Origin: Brevundimonas mediterranea
GTDB taxonomy: Bacteria > Pseudomonadota > Alphaproteobacteria > Caulobacterales > Caulobacteraceae
Reading direction: 5' to 3'
DNA length: 64,000 nucleotides
Assembly (NCBI RefSeq): GCF_014196125.1
Contig: NZ_JACIDA010000001.1
Span: 1,178,001-1,242,000, forward strand
The position numbers were made by a program, and so were the translations under genes. The notes beneath the pieces were generated by a model that worked only from the letters and a program-made list of their open reading frames with translations, ran no database searches and had not been told where the DNA came from. This document shows positions 38,079-47,622 of the stretch, piece by piece (the stretch's first letter is position 1; every line of letters starts with the position of its first letter).

Positions 38079-39316
38079 CAGAACAGGCTTAACTGTTCGG
38101 GCGACCGCGACGTCACCCGCGCCTTCAGATCCGCCGCATCCGTCAGGGCGCCCGGCGTCCAGTCCAGGGCGGTGATGAAGGGCCGCACCTTGGCCACCGA
38201 CCGCGTCAGCCGCCCGACGTCCTCCAGCCTCAGCGTCCGATACCGCCGCACCGACACGATCCGGTCGACAGCCTTCACCCCCAGACCCGGCACGCGCAGC
38301 AGCATCTCGCGCGGCGCCCGGTTCACATCGACGGGAAACTGTGCGCGCTTGTTCAGCGCCCAGGCCAGTTTCGGATCGACCGCCAGGTCCAGCATGCCCC
38401 CGGCCGCCCCCTCCCCGATCTCTGGCGCGGAAAAGCCGTAGAACCGCATCAGCCAGTCGGCCTGGTAGAGGCGGTGCTCGCGCATCAGGGGCGGTTTCGA
38501 CAGCGGCAGGACCGAACTGGAATCCGGGATCGGGCTGAAGGCCGAATAATAGACCCGCCTCAAACCATAGCCGCCATACAGGGAGGCGCTGCGGTCCAGG
38601 ATTTCCGTATCCGGCGCCCCGTCGGCGCCGATGATCAACTGGGTGCTCTGGCCGCCGGGCGCGAACTTGGGCGGCTTGATCTTGTCGCGCTTGGCCGGCC
38701 TGGCTGCCTCGACGCCCAGCCGCACCTGGCTCATCGCCTTCTTGATGACGGCGACATCCTTCTGCGGCGCCAGTCGCGCCAGGGCCTCGTCGCGGGGCAG
38801 TTCGATATTGGCCGACAGCCGGTCTGCGTACAGGCCCGCCATCTCGACCAACTTCGGATCCGCCTCGGGGATCAGCTTCAGATGGATATAGCCGCGGAAG
38901 TCGTGGACCTCCCTCAGCGTCTTGGCCACTAGGACCAGTTGCTCCATCGTATAGTCGCCGGACCGGATGATGCCCGACGACAGGAACAGGCCTTCGATAT
39001 AGTTTCGCCGATAGAAGTTCAACGTCAGGTCAACCACCTCGTCCACGTCGAACCGCGCCCGCTCCACGTTCGACGACGCCCGATTGATGCAATAGGCGCA
39101 GTCGTAGATGCAGAAATTGGTCAGCAGGATCTTCAGCAGGCTGATGCACCGCCCGTCCGGCGTATAGGCGTGGCAGATGCCCATGCCCTCCGTCGAGCCG
39201 ATCCCCTTGCCGCCGACCGAGTCCCGCTTCGAGGTTCCTGACGACGAGCAGGAGGCGTCGTATTTCGCCGCATCCGCCAGGATCGACAGCTTTTTTCGCA
39301 GATCAAGACGCGCCAT
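38078..39316 (-). CDS. putative DNA modification/repair radical SAM protein
   Basis: The 412-residue product is TIGR03916-like. The radical SAM triad C69-x3-C73-x2-C76 (CIYDCAYC) binds a 4Fe-4S cluster. A C-terminal helix-hairpin-helix (RVPGLGVKAVDRI) suggests DNA binding. It is the usual partner of the TIGR03915/UdgX protein, which follows with a one-base overlap. The pair is thought to act in DNA repair or modification, but its reaction is not known. ATG 39316 (MARLDLRKK) is preferred over 39346 because family N-termini begin there. Confidence 0.88.
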   Translation of the reverse strand: MARLDLRKKLSILADAAKYDASCSSSGTSKRDSVGGKGIGSTEGMGICHAYTPDGRCISLLKILLTNFCIYDCAYCINRASSNVERARFDVDEVVDLTLNFYRRNYIEGLFLSSGIIRSGDYTMEQLVLVAKTLREVHDFRGYIHLKLIPEADPKLVEMAGLYADRLSANIELPRDEALARLAPQKDVAVIKKAMSQVRLGVEAARPAKRDKIKPPKFAPGGQSTQLIIGADGAPDTEILDRSASLYGGYGLRRVYYSAFSPIPDSSSVLPLSKPPLMREHRLYQADWLMRFYGFSAPEIGEGAAGGMLDLAVDPKLAWALNKRAQFPVDVNRAPREMLLRVPGLGVKAVDRIVSVRRYRTLRLEDVGRLTRSVAKVRPFITALDWTPGALTDAADLKARVTSRSPEQLSLF

Positions 39317-39418
39317 TTGTTCATGGTACGTTCCAATCCGGCCCACAGTCCAGCGGAGCCGTATATTTAGTTATGCAGAATGGCGACGCCTCGGGAATCA
39401 GGGAGGCTGGAGCTCAGA

Positions 39419-40384
39419 CTATCGCAGCAGATCCAGCAGCGACGTGCTGCGCAGCGAATTGATCACCTGCGCCGAGGCCTGGATCGCCACCTGCGCCATC
39501 TGCAGGTCGGTCACGGCCTGGGCCGGGTCATAGCCGGTCTTGTCCTGCATCATCTTGTCGAGCGCGATCTTCTGGGACCCGTGCGCGTCGAGGGCGGATT
39601 CGACGTGGTTCTGCACCAGACCATTCTTGGCGTTCTGGTTGGTCACGCCCTGATTGGCCTTGTCGAGTTGGGTCATCTGGGCGTTCAGGAAGGCCGTGAC
39701 GCCCGCCCCCGGCTGGCCCGTCAGGGTGCCGACGCCCGTGGGCGTATAGGTCACGCCGTCGATGGTGACCGGCGTGCCGTTCTGATAGGCCTGCATGTTG
39801 CGGAACACCTCGGTCAGGGGTCCGCCGATTTCGTTCGCGAGGAAGCCGGTCTCGACCATGGTGTTCTCGTCGATGCGCGACTTCTGCTTCAGGCTGTCGT
39901 TCGCAAAGGTCGAGGCGGTCGAGGGGGCGGCGGCCAGATCGGCCATGGTCTTGGCCGTCGCCGGCGCGACGTCGCCACGCCCGCCGGAGAACAGATAGGA
40001 GCCCTGATGCTCGGCGTTCAAGCCGCCCTGGACGTTCTGATAGTGCAGACCCAGTTCAGTCATCAGATTGGTGATGCTGCCGGCGGCCAGCCCATTGGCG
40101 ATGGCCTCGCGGGCGCCCGTGCCGGCTTCGTAGATCCGGCCCATGGCCAGGTCCTGGGCGCTCAGTCTCGCGGCCGCGCTCTCGCCGGCGCCGATGAACC
40201 CTTCCAGCCGGGCCTGGGTCGAGGTCAGACTGGTCAGCTGTTCCGCGCCCCGGCCATAGCTGGCCATGTCGGTCGCGATCTTTTCGCTGCTGATCCGCTC
40301 CTGCGCTAGTTCGGCGCGGCTCTGGGCCGTCATCAGATTCAAGAGGGCGGACTGATAGTTTCCGGCGGTGGCGACACGCGTCAT
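39419..40384 (-). CDS. flgL: flagellar hook-associated protein 3 (hook-filament junction)
   Basis: The 321-residue product has flagellin-like N- and C-terminal helices (YQSALLNLMTAQSRAELAQERISS and DLQMAQVAIQASAQVINSLRSTSLLDLLR), which together form the D0/D1 core of FlgL. It links hook to filament. The gene follows flgK with a four-base overlap. Confidence 0.92.
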   Translation of the reverse strand: MTRVATAGNYQSALLNLMTAQSRAELAQERISSEKIATDMASYGRGAEQLTSLTSTQARLEGFIGAGESAAARLSAQDLAMGRIYEAGTGAREAIANGLAAGSITNLMTELGLHYQNVQGGLNAEHQGSYLFSGGRGDVAPATAKTMADLAAAPSTASTFANDSLKQKSRIDENTMVETGFLANEIGGPLTEVFRNMQAYQNGTPVTIDGVTYTPTGVGTLTGQPGAGVTAFLNAQMTQLDKANQGVTNQNAKNGLVQNHVESALDAHGSQKIALDKMMQDKTGYDPAQAVTDLQMAQVAIQASAQVINSLRSTSLLDLLR

Positions 40385-42498
40385 TTCAGCATCCCGATCA
40401 GGGTGTCGTACATGTCCTTGCTCGCCTGGATTAGGCGGGCAGAGGCGTTATAGGCTTGCTGGAAGGTGGTCATATTGACCAGTTCCTCGTCCATGTTGAC
40501 GCCTTCGGCCGAGGCGCGACGACTGTCGGCCTCCTTCGACAGGGCCGTCGCCGTCTCGCTGCGCGTCTTGGCCGCCGAGGCCTTGCCCCCAATGTCGCCG
40601 GCGAAGTCCGCCGCATAGGACGACAGGGTCTTGGTTCCGCCGCTGTTGCCGCCGGCGGAGGCGAAGTTGACGTTCTTCTTGCCCGCGTCCGCCAGCAGAA
40701 GTCCGCCGCGACCGTCGTTCTTGCTCAAGGCCGGCGTTCCGGCGGCCGCCGACAGGTTCAACTGAGCCAGCGCCAGCTTGCCCGGGTCCTGCTGGATGTC
40801 GCTGCGGACGCTATAGGCCCCCGCCCGCGTCGCGCCCGTACCGCCCAGACCGAACAGCTGCGACATGGACACGCCGGACGTATCCTGGGTCGTGCCGTCC
40901 TTGACCACGCTCATGGTCGTGGCGCTGGCGTCATAGGCCTTGAAACTCAATGCGCCAGAGGCGTCCAGACTGAAGGCGCCGAACCGCCCTACGCCCGCGA
41001 CCGGATCGTTCAGCGCGGACAGAAGCTCGCCCATGGTTCCGGTGCCGGCAGGGACCGCCACCGTGACGTCCCGCAGTCTCGCGCCGGACTCGCTGCCGAT
41101 GCGGAACGTCAGACTCTCGCCCGCATCGAAGCCGTGCTGCGACGTCAGGCTCAAACCGGTCTCATAGAAGCTCGGCGTCTTGGTGCTGACCAGGTCGTTC
41201 AGCCCGAACCAGTGCGAGAAGCCTCGACCGCCCTTGCTGCTCGGCGTCGTCGCATCGTCGGCGATGGCGATTCCGTTTCCGGCCTGGCCCTCGATCCGCA
41301 ACTGTCCATTGGAGAAGCCGACCGTCGCCGTCACCCCCAATTGGGCGTTGACCGTCGCCAGGAAGGTCGTCGGATCGGCGGCCACCCCGTTGACCGTCAT
41401 GGTCGCGCCGGAGAAGATGATCTCGGCCGAACCCTGGATCACGCCTGCGCTGTTCACCGTCGTGATCGTGGTCTTGCCGGTAAAGCCGGTCAGGGCGTTC
41501 GTCAGCGACTGGCCGGTGTTTCGTCCGCTCAGACTGGTCGGCGCGGGCACGGCGCTGTTGGCGTTATGGGCGCGGTTCAGTTCGTCGGCCATCTTGGCCG
41601 TCAGTTCACCCAGACGGGCGGCGGCGGCCGGGGCGTCGATATCGCGCAGTTCGACCAGCCCACGGATCTCGCCCGACGACACCCCGTCCAGAAGCGGCCA
41701 GCGCGTGCCGTTAGGTTCGGTGATCATGATGTCGGAGAAGGCCGTCGTCGCGTCCACCGTCCCCGCCGCCTTGTAGGACAGGGTCGCATTCCCTTCGCCG
41801 ACCAGGGTCGTACCCGTCCCGGTCCGCAAGGTCACGCCCCCATTGGCCCGGGCCTCCACCTTGACGTCCATATATTTGGACAGTTGGTCGATCAGCGTCT
41901 GTTGGGCGTTCTGTGCGCCCGTCACGTCCTGGTTGATGACCGTTCCGGCGGCGATCGTCTTGTTGAGCTTGGCGATCTGTTCCAGCAGCGGATTGATCGT
42001 CTCGACCGCGTTCTGAAGCCGCCCGTCCGCTTCCTGGCGCGCTGTCTGGATCTGGGCGGCGATGCCTGCGGCCTCATTGAACAAGGCCTGGGTCTTGTAG
42101 ATCGTGTCCTGGCGCGCGGCTGAAGAGGTGGGGCTTTCGCCCAAGGTCGCATAGCTGGCGAACAGCTTGTCTATATCCGCGAAGAAACCGCCGTCGCCGC
42201 TGGGATCGCCGAACCGGGTCTGAATCTGGTCGTACAGTTCATACCGCACGGTCTCGCGCGCAGCGTCCGCATTGGCGCTCATCCCGGCAGCCTGCAGGAA
42301 CCGATCGGTCGCCAGACGAACCCGCGCGATATCGACGCCGGCGCCATAACCCTGGGTGACGGCCGCCGTCTGATCGACGGTCTTGCGCACATAGCCCGGC
42401 GTATGGACGTTGGCGATATTGTCCGATGTAACGCGCAACTGGGCCTGGGCCGTCTGGAGGCCCGAGGTCGCGATATTCATGATCGACGTCAGCGACAT
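40381..42498 (-). CDS. flgK: flagellar hook-associated protein 1
   Basis: The 705-residue product has the FlgK N-terminal rod-type motif (SLTSIMNIATSGLQTAQAQL, then TSDNIANVHTPGYVRK), a central variable region and a C-terminal segment with NMDEELVNMTTFQQAYNASARLIQASKDMYDTLIGM typical of hook-associated proteins. FlgK is the first hook-filament adaptor. It is cotranscribed with flgL and divergent from fliK across a 405-base gap. Confidence 0.96.
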   Translation of the reverse strand: MSLTSIMNIATSGLQTAQAQLRVTSDNIANVHTPGYVRKTVDQTAAVTQGYGAGVDIARVRLATDRFLQAAGMSANADAARETVRYELYDQIQTRFGDPSGDGGFFADIDKLFASYATLGESPTSSAARQDTIYKTQALFNEAAGIAAQIQTARQEADGRLQNAVETINPLLEQIAKLNKTIAAGTVINQDVTGAQNAQQTLIDQLSKYMDVKVEARANGGVTLRTGTGTTLVGEGNATLSYKAAGTVDATTAFSDIMITEPNGTRWPLLDGVSSGEIRGLVELRDIDAPAAAARLGELTAKMADELNRAHNANSAVPAPTSLSGRNTGQSLTNALTGFTGKTTITTVNSAGVIQGSAEIIFSGATMTVNGVAADPTTFLATVNAQLGVTATVGFSNGQLRIEGQAGNGIAIADDATTPSSKGGRGFSHWFGLNDLVSTKTPSFYETGLSLTSQHGFDAGESLTFRIGSESGARLRDVTVAVPAGTGTMGELLSALNDPVAGVGRFGAFSLDASGALSFKAYDASATTMSVVKDGTTQDTSGVSMSQLFGLGGTGATRAGAYSVRSDIQQDPGKLALAQLNLSAAAGTPALSKNDGRGGLLLADAGKKNVNFASAGGNSGGTKTLSSYAADFAGDIGGKASAAKTRSETATALSKEADSRRASAEGVNMDEELVNMTTFQQAYNASARLIQASKDMYDTLIGMLK

Positions 42499-42817
42499 GG
42501 ATCTGTTCCTCTCGCCCCACCCGGCAAGCCCTGCCCTGCCATGCGCAGATCTTGCCCGGCCATGCGCCGCCGCCGCTCAGTCAGAGCGTTGTTTTTAAAC
42601 GACATCGCGGATCGCGCAGTCTTCATGGTCCGCGAGGTGCGCAAGCGTCGGGCCAATATGTCCGTCGCGACATGACGGAGGCCTGAGGACGTCGATCTCG
42701 ATCCAGACATGACGCATTCTAAGCCGGGCAAAAAAGAGCGAACGCACGGCAAGAAAGGCCCACGTTTGATGGCCAGCCTTTGGTCAATGCCTATTTTTCT
42801 CTTTTAAATCAACGAGC

Positions 42818-42834
42818 ATGCAACTGGCCCGCCC
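42818..42834 (-). promoter_or_regulatory. possible sigma-54 type promoter for flgK-flgL
   Basis: On the minus strand GGGGCGGGCCAGTTGCA has GG and GC 10 bases apart and a perfect TTGCA, but a weaker -24 half. It overlaps the fliK promoter in the opposite orientation. If used, flgK would have a leader of about 310 bases. Confidence 0.4.
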
Positions 42835-42839
42835 CTTGC
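42825..42839 (+). promoter_or_regulatory. sigma-54 type promoter for fliK-flgD-flgE
   Basis: TGGCCCGCCCCTTGC fits the -24/-12 consensus TGGCNNG-N4-TTGC with the required 10-base spacing between GG and GC. It lies 64 bases upstream of the fliK ATG. Flagellar class III genes in Caulobacterales use sigma-54 with FlbD/FliX. Confidence 0.65.
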
Positions 42840-42903
42840 GACAGGCTGTTGGAAGAACCAGGCGCAGCAGGCGCCGCCCACCCCTGAAGGTCGCCTGCCT
42901 CTC

Positions 42904-44898
42904 ATGCCGTCCGCATTCGCCATGTTCGCCTCCGCGCCGCCGGCCTCCGCCGGATCGGCCGCTGCTGCGCCGGGCGTCACGGACAGCGAGACGGCCGGCC
43001 TGTTCTCCTCGAACCTGGCCGACGCCATCCAAGGCGTGAAAACAGACGCCGCAAAGGCCGAAGCTGCACATCGCGCGCCGGGCCGCCTCTCGCTCCCGGT
43101 GATCTCCAGTCCGGATCTGGAAGCGGCCGAGACGTCCGACGCCCCTGCCGCCCTGGCGGAAGCGATCGATGCCGCACCTGACGCCTTGATCGCCGTCGAG
43201 GCGCCGGTCTCGGACGCCGAAGCGGAACAGACGGACACGCCCGTCGCGCCTTCCGATCTCGCGGCCGCGCCTCAACCTCCTCTCCCGCAGCCGGCTCCTT
43301 TGGCCGCCCCCGTTGTCGCGCCGACCACCGCGTCCGGACCGTCGCCCGAAACAGCGGCCGCTGACAGCGCAAGCGTGGGCCCGACGACAGCAGCCCTTGA
43401 CCTGACGCGCCTTGAACAGCGCGCCGCGACAGGCGCGACCGTCGAAACCCCCGATATCTCCACACAGCAGAGCGCGACCGCCGCAACCGAAATCGGGAAG
43501 GTATTGGTCGAGGCGACGCCAGCTCCATCGCCGACCCCGGACGCCCCCGGGCAGCCCCCGATCATCGGCTCGGCAGAGACCTCACCACGCGAACAGAGCC
43601 TGGCCCAGAATCACGAAACGGCTGCGGCTGCGCCCGTCGCCCCTGATGTCAACCAGACACTCGCCGCTCTGGCCGCGCAGCAAGTCCCCGCCGCCGCGTC
43701 ATCTCCCCCCGTCGCCAAAGACGACGCGACGACGCAGACGCCTTTGCCGGATTCTGGGATGACGGGACAGTCTTCGGCTGACGTCAAGAACGCCGCACCC
43801 TTGGCCCCCGCCTCCGACAAATCGGCCGTGGCGGCCGCTGACTCTATCGCGAAGCCGGCGGAACAGACGACGGCGAAGCCGGTCTCGGAACCCGTTCAAT
43901 CCGCCGGCGCCAGCGCAACTTCCCCCAAAATCGAGACCGCCGCGCCGAAGATGGACGTGAAGGTCTTGATCCAATCGGCCAACCTCGCGGCGCAGCCCGT
44001 CCAGACGGTCGCTGTAATCTCGAGCCTGGCGGTCGCCGAAGCGATTCAGGCCATAGACGCCAAAGTCGAAGTCCCGACTGAACCGTCTGACGCAGAGCCC
44101 GCGCCGGTCATCGCGACATCGCAACCGACTGGAAGCGCACCCGCCAAGGCGACGACGCCCGTGACGAACGCCGCCCAACCCCACCCGGCCTCGACCAAGA
44201 CCGCGCCCGCCGAGGCGAGCCCAGGTCAGAACGTGGCGCAACCCGCGCTCGGCGACCACATCGTCATGGCGAACGCAACGCCGCCCCCGGCCCAAAACGC
44301 CGCCTCGACCGAAGCCGCGCCGAGCGGGGCCGTTCCGGTCCTTGATGCGGCCATGACGTCGCCTGACCCGGCCACGCCCGTCGATGGCGCCACGGAAGCC
44401 CGCGCGCTCGATGCGGCGACGACCACGACTCCGACGACCAGCGCCTCGTCCCTGTCGCGCGCCACCATCGAGACGACCGCCCATCTCGCCGCCCAGATCG
44501 CCCGCAAGCTTGAGGGACGCTCCACCCGCTTCGACATGGTGCTGACGCCGGAGGATCTGGGACGGGTGGACGTGAGCCTGGAGATCGGCGCCGATGGCCG
44601 GCTCGCCGCACGCCTGGCCTTCGACAATCCGGCCGCCGCCGCCGAGTTGCGCGGCCGCGCCGACGAACTGCGTCGCCAGCTTCAGGACGCCGGTTTCCAG
44701 CTCGCCGGCGACTCGCTCGACTTCACCCAACGCGACACCTCGTCCGGCGGCGGTTTCGACCGCCAGCAGCAGCAGCGCCAGAGCCTGTTCGCAGGCGGCG
44801 CGCGCCTGACCGCCCAGGCCGATCTTTCCATCACGCCTCCTCAAGGCGCCTGGACCAACCATTCCCAGACGCGTGACCGCGTCGATGTGAGGGTCTGA
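42904..44898 (+). CDS. fliK: flagellar hook-length control protein
   Basis: The 664-residue product is mostly low-complexity Ala/Pro/Thr-rich sequence (about 1-520), as expected for a molecular ruler, followed by a FliK C-terminal (Flg_hook) domain at about 535-625: RSTRFDMVLTPEDLGRVDVS, ADGRLAARLAFDNPAAAAEL and LRRQLQDAGFQLAG. FliK measures hook length and switches secretion to filament export. It is the first gene of an apparent fliK-flgD-flgE unit, with flgD four bases downstream. Low primary conservation is normal for this protein. Confidence 0.88.
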   Translation: MPSAFAMFASAPPASAGSAAAAPGVTDSETAGLFSSNLADAIQGVKTDAAKAEAAHRAPGRLSLPVISSPDLEAAETSDAPAALAEAIDAAPDALIAVEAPVSDAEAEQTDTPVAPSDLAAAPQPPLPQPAPLAAPVVAPTTASGPSPETAAADSASVGPTTAALDLTRLEQRAATGATVETPDISTQQSATAATEIGKVLVEATPAPSPTPDAPGQPPIIGSAETSPREQSLAQNHETAAAAPVAPDVNQTLAALAAQQVPAAASSPPVAKDDATTQTPLPDSGMTGQSSADVKNAAPLAPASDKSAVAAADSIAKPAEQTTAKPVSEPVQSAGASATSPKIETAAPKMDVKVLIQSANLAAQPVQTVAVISSLAVAEAIQAIDAKVEVPTEPSDAEPAPVIATSQPTGSAPAKATTPVTNAAQPHPASTKTAPAEASPGQNVAQPALGDHIVMANATPPPAQNAASTEAAPSGAVPVLDAAMTSPDPATPVDGATEARALDAATTTTPTTSASSLSRATIETTAHLAAQIARKLEGRSTRFDMVLTPEDLGRVDVSLEIGADGRLAARLAFDNPAAAAELRGRADELRRQLQDAGFQLAGDSLDFTQRDTSSGGGFDRQQQQRQSLFAGGARLTAQADLSITPPQGAWTNHSQTRDRVDVRV

Positions 44899-44902
44899 CC
44901 CC

Positions 44903-45619
44903 ATGGCCACCGCCGTTTCTTCCGTCGACGCCTCCGGCCGCCTGAACAGCGGCACGACGATGCTGGCCTCGAACTTCGAGACCTTCCTGACTCTGCTGAC
45001 CACGCAGATGAAGAATCAGGATCCGTTGTCGCCGCTCGATTCCAACGAGTTCACCGCCCAACTGACCCAGATGGCCGGTGTGGAGCAGCAACTGCTGACC
45101 AACGACCTGCTGACCAGCCTGGTCGCGGCTCAATCGGGTAATCTGAACAACGCCGCCGCCTATATCGGCAAGGAAGTGACGGCGGCCTGGTCGGCCACGA
45201 CACTGAAGGACGGCAAGGCGGCTTGGAACTACGAACTTGCGTCTGACGCCTCCGCCGTCACGCTGAAGGTCCTGGACAGCAAGGGCAAGGTCGTCTGGGA
45301 AGGTCCGGCGCCCGACAAGTCCGAAGGACTTCACTCCTTCACCTGGGACGGCAAGACGACCGGCGGCGAAGTCCTGACGGAAGGCGTCTATACGCTGAAG
45401 GTCTCGGCCATGGACTCCAAGAACGCCAACGTCGCCAGCCAGGCTCTGACCAAGGGCCGTGTCAAGGGCGTCGAAATGTATAATGGCGCACCGTACCTGG
45501 TGGTCGGCGAGACCATACTTCCCCTCTCGACCGTGATCTCGCTGAACGAGATCGCCGACAAATCGAGCAACGACGATACGGAGAATCCGGACGTCCCGAC
45601 CGAGGAGGCGGCCGCATGA
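44903..45619 (+). CDS. flgD: flagellar hook assembly scaffold (hook cap)
   Basis: The 238-residue product has the FlgD N-terminal signature (FLTLLTTQMKNQDPLSPLDS, then EFTAQLTQMAGVEQQL), followed by a Tudor-like/FnIII region with FTWDGKTTGGEVLTEGVYTLKV. FlgD caps the growing hook and is removed when the hook is complete. Length is near that of other alphaproteobacterial FlgD. It lies between fliK and flgE in the same direction. Confidence 0.95.
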   Translation: MATAVSSVDASGRLNSGTTMLASNFETFLTLLTTQMKNQDPLSPLDSNEFTAQLTQMAGVEQQLLTNDLLTSLVAAQSGNLNNAAAYIGKEVTAAWSATTLKDGKAAWNYELASDASAVTLKVLDSKGKVVWEGPAPDKSEGLHSFTWDGKTTGGEVLTEGVYTLKVSAMDSKNANVASQALTKGRVKGVEMYNGAPYLVVGETILPLSTVISLNEIADKSSNDDTENPDVPTEEAAA

Positions 45620-45665
45620 TGCGCTCCGCCGCCTTCCCGATGAATTCCATTCAAGGAGCGTCTTC

Positions 45666-47450
45666 ATGAGCTTGAACAGCGCAATGCTGGCCGGCGTGTC
45701 CGGCCTGGCCGCCAACTCCGCCGCCCTGGCGGCGATCTCGCAGAACATCGCCAACGTCAACACCGTCGGCTACAAACGCTCGCAGGGCGAATTCCAGACC
45801 CTGGTCAACAGCCAGACCCGCGCCGGCGGTTCCTATTCAGCGGGCGGCGTGATGGCCAACACCCGGGCCTTCGTTAGCCAGGAAGGCCAGCTCCAGCGCA
45901 CGACCTCCAGCACGGATCTCGCCGTCAGTGGACAGGGCTTTTTCGTCACCACGACCCAGGCCGAAAACGTCGGCGCCACGGACACCCGCTTGTTCACCCG
46001 CGCAGGCGCCTTCCGCGTCGATAATCTGGGCTATCTGAAGAACAGCGCCGGTCTGTACTTGCAGGGTTGGCCGGTGGATTCCAACGGGGAGATCGCGACC
46101 GACCCGTCCGACCTGTCGCGTCTTCGCTCGGTGAATATCGGCTCGGTCGGCGGCACGGCCGAGCCGACCACCCGCGTCCAGATCAACGCCAACCTGCGCT
46201 CAACCCAGGCCGTGTCCAGCCCCGCTGGTCCCAACAGCTACAACGGGGTCGAAGACGCCGCTGTTCCGCCGGTCAAGCACGACATCACCGTCGGCTACAA
46301 GCGAACCGGGGCCAATACGTTTGAAGTCACTTTGAAGTCGGGCATCACCAAGATCGTCGGCACGGCCACCTATGACGCGACCGGCGCCCTGACTGGCTTC
46401 GTTCCCAACGCCGCTTCCAGCGCCAACGGATCGGCGGCGGCGAACGCCACCACCCTGACCATCACCCCGACCAGCGGCACGCCGGCCGTCAACGGCACCC
46501 CCTATGCGATCGACTTCGCGGAAATCGGCATGGCGACGAACGGGGTCGCCCAGACGAAATACGATCCCTCCGTCAACTCGATGGCGATGTATAACGCCGA
46601 CGACGACACGCCGGTGGGCGTCAAGCCGGACTTCAAGATGAACATCCCGGTGTCCGACTCCAAGGGCGGCCAGCGCAATCTGGAGATCCGCTTCCTGAAA
46701 AGCGCCGAACCGAACCAGTGGTATGCTGAAATCGTCTCGGCCCCGGCCGGTGACGTCGTGACCGGCGCCCCCTACTCGAACGGCCAGATCAAGACCGGCC
46801 TGATCGCCTTCACACCCTCGGGCCGCCTTGATGTCGAGACCATGCAGAGCTGGCCGGCCGGCAAGGGACTGTTCGACGACCCGACCCAGGCGACCCTCTC
46901 CTTCCTCGAGTCAGACCCTAACAACACGATCGATCCCGCCGACCCGTCGGACAACGGCAAGGTCAAATGGGCCGACGGCCTGGGCATCGCCGCCCAGACG
47001 GTGATGCTGGACCTCAACACCTCCGCCGGCGGGCTCAGCCAGCTGAACACCGCGTCCGTGGTGCAGTCGACCGTCACCAACGGCACGGCCTTCGGCAATC
47101 TGAGCGAGATCACCATTGATGAAAGCGGCTTCGTCACCGCGATCTTCGACAACGGCGTCATGCGCCGCATCGCCCAGGTCGCCATCGCCACCTTCCCGAG
47201 CCCCGACAGCCTGAAAGAGGTCTCCGGCAACGCCTATGCGGTCAGCCTGGAGAGCGGCACCTTCAACCTGAAGGCGGCCGGAACCGGCGGCGCCGGCACG
47301 ATCGCAGCCCAGCAGCTGGAATCCTCCACCGTCGATCTGTCGGCCGAATTCACCGGCCTGATCACCACCCAGCGGGCCTATTCCGCCTCGTCAAAGATCA
47401 TCACCACGGCGGACGAAATGCTCGCCGAACTGATCAACATCAAACGCTGA
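45666..47450 (+). CDS. flgE: flagellar hook protein
   Basis: The 594-residue product has the conserved rod/hook N-terminus (ALAAISQNIANVNTVGYKRSQ), the second conserved box TDLAVSGQGFFVT and the C-terminal core VDLSAEFTGLITTQRAYSASSKIITTADEMLAELINIKR. FlgE forms the universal joint of the flagellum. Length is close to Caulobacter FlgE. It starts 46 bases after flgD, preceded by AAGGAGCG. The two-gene order before sciP matches Caulobacter. Confidence 0.95.
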   Translation: MSLNSAMLAGVSGLAANSAALAAISQNIANVNTVGYKRSQGEFQTLVNSQTRAGGSYSAGGVMANTRAFVSQEGQLQRTTSSTDLAVSGQGFFVTTTQAENVGATDTRLFTRAGAFRVDNLGYLKNSAGLYLQGWPVDSNGEIATDPSDLSRLRSVNIGSVGGTAEPTTRVQINANLRSTQAVSSPAGPNSYNGVEDAAVPPVKHDITVGYKRTGANTFEVTLKSGITKIVGTATYDATGALTGFVPNAASSANGSAAANATTLTITPTSGTPAVNGTPYAIDFAEIGMATNGVAQTKYDPSVNSMAMYNADDDTPVGVKPDFKMNIPVSDSKGGQRNLEIRFLKSAEPNQWYAEIVSAPAGDVVTGAPYSNGQIKTGLIAFTPSGRLDVETMQSWPAGKGLFDDPTQATLSFLESDPNNTIDPADPSDNGKVKWADGLGIAAQTVMLDLNTSAGGLSQLNTASVVQSTVTNGTAFGNLSEITIDESGFVTAIFDNGVMRRIAQVAIATFPSPDSLKEVSGNAYAVSLESGTFNLKAAGTGGAGTIAAQQLESSTVDLSAEFTGLITTQRAYSASSKIITTADEMLAELINIKR

Positions 47451-47553
47451 TCGGCGAGTAAGTAAGCGTTAGTCTCAATGAATCGTCGTTCAAGCAAGGT
47501 TTACAAAATGGTTTGGGGAGGGACGGGTTTTATCAGTTCCTTCACCACGACCC

Positions 47554-47568
47554 TTAAACCGACCTTAG
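47554..47568 (+). promoter_or_regulatory. CtrA-type box upstream of sciP
   Basis: TTAAACCGACCTTAG matches the full CtrA site TTAA-N7-TTAA at seven of eight fixed positions. It is 54 bases upstream of the sciP start codon. A GANTC (CcrM methylation) site, GAATC, lies at 47480-47484. CtrA activating the gene of its own inhibitor is established in Caulobacter. Confidence 0.65.
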
Positions 47569-47622
47569 CGGGGGTGGCCTACATTCATGACACTACGGTG
47601 TTGGTGAAAGAGGCATAAGCCC

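Larger units (their letters stand above)
42499..42903. other. flgK-fliK divergent regulatory region
   Basis: This 405-base stretch holds no convincing gene. Near 42819-42840 there are overlapping -24/-12 elements on both strands (see separate entries). An AT-rich tract lies just upstream of them at about 42790-42810. The 320 bases on the flgK side would be an unusually long leader if its promoter is there. Enhancer (FlbD-type) sites are likely but I cannot assign them. Confidence 0.55.

Noticed and set aside
40456..42123. 555-residue plus-strand frame across flgK
   Set aside because: It is antisense to flgK, which has strong motifs, and shows no family features.
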